This document shows, piece by piece, positions 62,169-64,000 of a DNA stretch of 64,000 nt. Both the position numbers and the translations under genes were made by a program. Position 1 is the first letter of the stretch. Each line of letters begins with the position of its first letter. This DNA comes from Bacteroidia bacterium (GTDB taxonomy: Bacteria > Bacteroidota > Bacteroidia > Chitinophagales > Saprospiraceae), in NCBI GenBank assembly GCA_030426765.1, contig JAUHXV010000006.1:47310-111309 (forward strand), given 5' to 3'. Under the pieces are notes generated by a model. It saw only the letters and a list, made by a program, of their open reading frames with translations. It was not told where the DNA came from and did not search any database.

Positions 62169-63131
62169 TTATTTTGGATAACTGTTGTGAGTATTGTTCT
62201 TGTTTTCTTGAATTTTATCGAATTTTTTAGTGTAACTCTCTTTTTCTAAAAAGGGATAGATTCGGTTATATCCTTTTAGCTCTCCTTTGAAGATTTGATA
62301 GAATGATTTGCGAAAATCAGAATTGTCGGATTTCTTGGTATTGCTTAAGTCGAATATTTTAGTAATGGAATCAGCTATGCTTTTTCGATCGCCAGATTTA
62401 ACTTCATTAATCCATCCTTGCTTTTCGAGTTGCACAAACAATTCACACAACTCTTGCTGAGTGCCCTGCCATAAAATACTTGATATTGGAAACTCAAAAA
62501 AGGTTTTTTCTGGACTTTTAGGAAAGCTTGATTCTGATAATAGAGAAATTCTGTATTCAATGAACTCAATCAATACTTCAACTAAAAGATCTGATATTTT
62601 TTTAGTCAATTGTAGGCTTCCAAAAACTTCAACTTGTGTTTTTGAATCAGCTATTATTGATTTATATCTGTCTAATAGACATAAGAGAATTTTTAACTCA
62701 TTGTCAATACAAGCAAAATAGTATTGTCTTTTAGTGTTGGCAAGTATCTTCTCGTAGAAATAAACCAGATTGTGAATAAGGTCTTCGATAAAGTTTTCTA
62801 CTACATCACGATGAAGTTTGGGGTCAAAAGCAGCCCTTTTTGTTAGGATTTCATTCCAACGATCAGAATAAAATTGAGATTTTTCATGCCTAACCAAATA
62901 ATACGCGTCAAAAAATTCCGCACTAAAAGCTGAGATACCAATTTCGTTTTGAGCTGGTTGCAAGTTTACTGGGAAGTTTTCGAAATAAACTTCGTATTGT
63001 TTCATAATTTTCTCCTCATCCAGACTTTTATATGGGAATCTACTAATTGAGGTAATTTGAGTTTTCTCATCCCAAATGAGATTTCGTATCAATTGTATTT
63101 TAGTTTCAAATTGTTTTGGGTCGGTTATCAT
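62169..63131 (-). CDS. Hypothetical AT-rich protein, possible RteC-like C-terminus
   Basis: ATG at 63131 gives 320 residues; the TTG at 63146 is less likely. The N-terminal two thirds are helical with no family (IHNLVYFYEKILANTKRQYYFACIDNELKILLCLLDRYKS). The last 90 residues (SILWQGTQQELCELFVQLEKQGWI, IADSITKIFDL, FRKSFYQIFKGELKG) recall the winged-helix C-terminal part of RteC-type regulators of conjugative transposons, but the match is by eye. The AT-rich composition and the partner at 61819 suggest a laterally acquired pair. No mobility gene is near. Confidence 0.5.
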   Translation of the reverse strand: MITDPKQFETKIQLIRNLIWDEKTQITSISRFPYKSLDEEKIMKQYEVYFENFPVNLQPAQNEIGISAFSAEFFDAYYLVRHEKSQFYSDRWNEILTKRAAFDPKLHRDVVENFIEDLIHNLVYFYEKILANTKRQYYFACIDNELKILLCLLDRYKSIIADSKTQVEVFGSLQLTKKISDLLVEVLIEFIEYRISLLSESSFPKSPEKTFFEFPISSILWQGTQQELCELFVQLEKQGWINEVKSGDRKSIADSITKIFDLSNTKKSDNSDFRKSFYQIFKGELKGYNRIYPFLEKESYTKKFDKIQENKNNTHNSYPK

Positions 63132-63146
63132 GTTTTTTGCATGCAA

Positions 63147-63510
63147 TTTAAGTTGGTTTAAGGCTACTGATCAATTACTTAGGACTTACCGTAAGCTGAT
63201 ATTAACCCCAAGGATTGCTTCAGATTAAAGGCCCATGTCTAAGGATTTGAGTCTATTTGTAAGTTTTCCAGATGAAAATAAACCCATTCTTTCCTTTTTT
63301 CGTGGTTCTGCCAAATTCTGTTTGGCATTCCTGAATCTTGACAAAATGTGGTAAAATGGAGGAGTGATGAGATGAGAGTTATCCTTGGTAAATCACATCA
63401 TCATTTTTCATTTTTACCCGATAATTTTTCACTTCATAACTGGCAGTAAATCAGATAAATAGTCATGACTGGTGGAAAGCCTGAAGAAATATTTCACAAT
63501 AAAGAGAACC
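63147..63510. other. Gene-free AT-rich interval before the rRNA promoter
   Basis: No coding potential or clear structure is visible here. The AT-rich composition continues that of the gene pair to the left, so the acquired segment may reach close to the rRNA promoter. Confidence 0.4.
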
Positions 63511-63515
63511 GGGGG

Positions 63516-63546
63516 TTGTGAGATATATAAAGGCGTCTTATCTTTG
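63516..63546 (+). promoter_or_regulatory. Ribosomal RNA promoter
   Basis: TTG at 63516-63518, a 20-base spacer, and TATCTTTG at 63539-63546 make a near-perfect Bacteroidota promoter. The 16S gene starts about 390 bases downstream. Confidence 0.7.
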
Positions 63547-63604
63547 CCGTCCCGTTAGAAGAAGCGTGTGTCTGAATTGAGGGCTGATGGGAAAACAAAA
63601 AGAA

Positions 63605-63615
63605 GTTCATTGACA
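63605..63615 (+). promoter_or_regulatory. Possible boxA-like antitermination site
   Basis: GTTCATTGACA in the rRNA leader resembles the boxA element (TGCTCTTTAACA type) used by Nus factors in rRNA transcription. Confidence 0.3.
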
Positions 63616-63683
63616 GGTTGGCAGGGCGTATGATTTTGATCTGAGGAGGATCGGAATGATACGTTTTGGTAAGATACTTATAC

Positions 63684-63757
63684 CCCTGAAGCACGTGCTT
63701 CAGGGCAAGTCCTCTAGCATATGCTACGGGGCGTGCCCTGTAGTACATACTACAGGG
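63684..63757 (+). repeat. Three tandem REP-like hairpins in the rRNA leader
   Basis: The hairpins are 63684-63705 (CCCTGAAGCAC / GTGCTTCAGGG, perfect), 63711-63731 (TAGCAT/ATGCTA with flanking C/G) and 63736-63757 (CCCTGTAGTA / TACTACAGGG, perfect). They sit between the rRNA promoter and the 16S start and have the look of REP elements. Confidence 0.7.
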
Positions 63758-63940
63758 GAACTAAAAGCGAAGCGTGCAGTTGGCTTTGGAGGGTTTCGGC
63801 CTGAAGGAGTCGATTGTTATGTTATATCAAGTAAAGAATCGCCGTCGCCTGAAAAGGCTATGGCGACCGAGATAGGAATACAGAAGGGGCGAGGATCACG
63901 TTACTAACCATCTTTTTTCGGAAAGGTGGGGAAAAAACGA

Positions 63941-64000
<60 letters not shown>

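Noticed and set aside
61819..63131. Integrative element or prophage
   Set aside because: No integrase, transposase, att-like repeat or phage structural gene was found; the S74 protein next to it is of a kind common on Bacteroidota chromosomes.

Overview
The window is a stretch of a Bacteroidota chromosome, most likely a free-living, Saprospiria-like lineage (inference). The evidence is: two secreted proteins with type IX secretion (T9SS) C-terminal tails; families almost confined to this phylum (DUF4270 next to a glycogen-synthase-like gene, DUF4290, DUF5522); many lipoproteins and TonB receptors; promoters of the TAnnTTTG type; and a 16S rRNA 5' end that starts at about 63941 and runs off the right edge.

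Layout. 1-4.8 kb: a SurA-like isomerase cut by the left edge, a T9SS cargo protein, a GT-C membrane protein, then a gene-free zone of REP-like hairpins. 4.8-13 kb: htpG behind a sigma54-like promoter, a di-heme peroxidase/OMP/lipoprotein group, and rnr. 13-24 kb: a NERD protein, a TonB receptor divergent from a DtxR/MntR regulator with a palindromic operator between them, then a vitamin B12 locus (cobalamin riboswitch, BtuB-like receptor, DUF4465/BtuH-like T9SS cargo, BtuF-like protein coupled to DUF5522). 24-37 kb: FkbM methyltransferase plus GT-C protein, DUF4290, glmS, DUF4270 plus glycogen-synthase-like gene, sulfur assimilation (cysH-type), msrB, simple-sequence arrays, a YgjP-like peptidase and serC. 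37-42.6 kb: a tripartite export operon (adaptor, MacB-type permease, TolC) without an ATPase gene, followed by a DUF559 nuclease gene enclosed in duplicated palindromic elements and 55-bp tandem repeats. 42.6-53 kb: ndh-2, a GAF protein, lipoproteins, a PqqB-like hydrolase, a retropepsin-like protease, MscS, and two SRPBCC proteins. 53-64 kb: a small cytochrome, a methyltransferase, a large CHAT-NTPase-WD40 protein, small proteins, an S74 tail-fibre-type protein, an AT-rich gene pair of unknown function, and the rRNA promoter, leader and 16S start.

The clearest cooperating units are the B12 uptake locus, the metal-sensing regulator with its divergent receptor, and the efflux operon. The strongest candidates for something undescribed are the DUF559 cassette with its 167-bp duplicated palindromes and the CHAT-STAND-WD40 protein. 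No tRNA gene, CRISPR array, integrase or recognisable transposase was seen.
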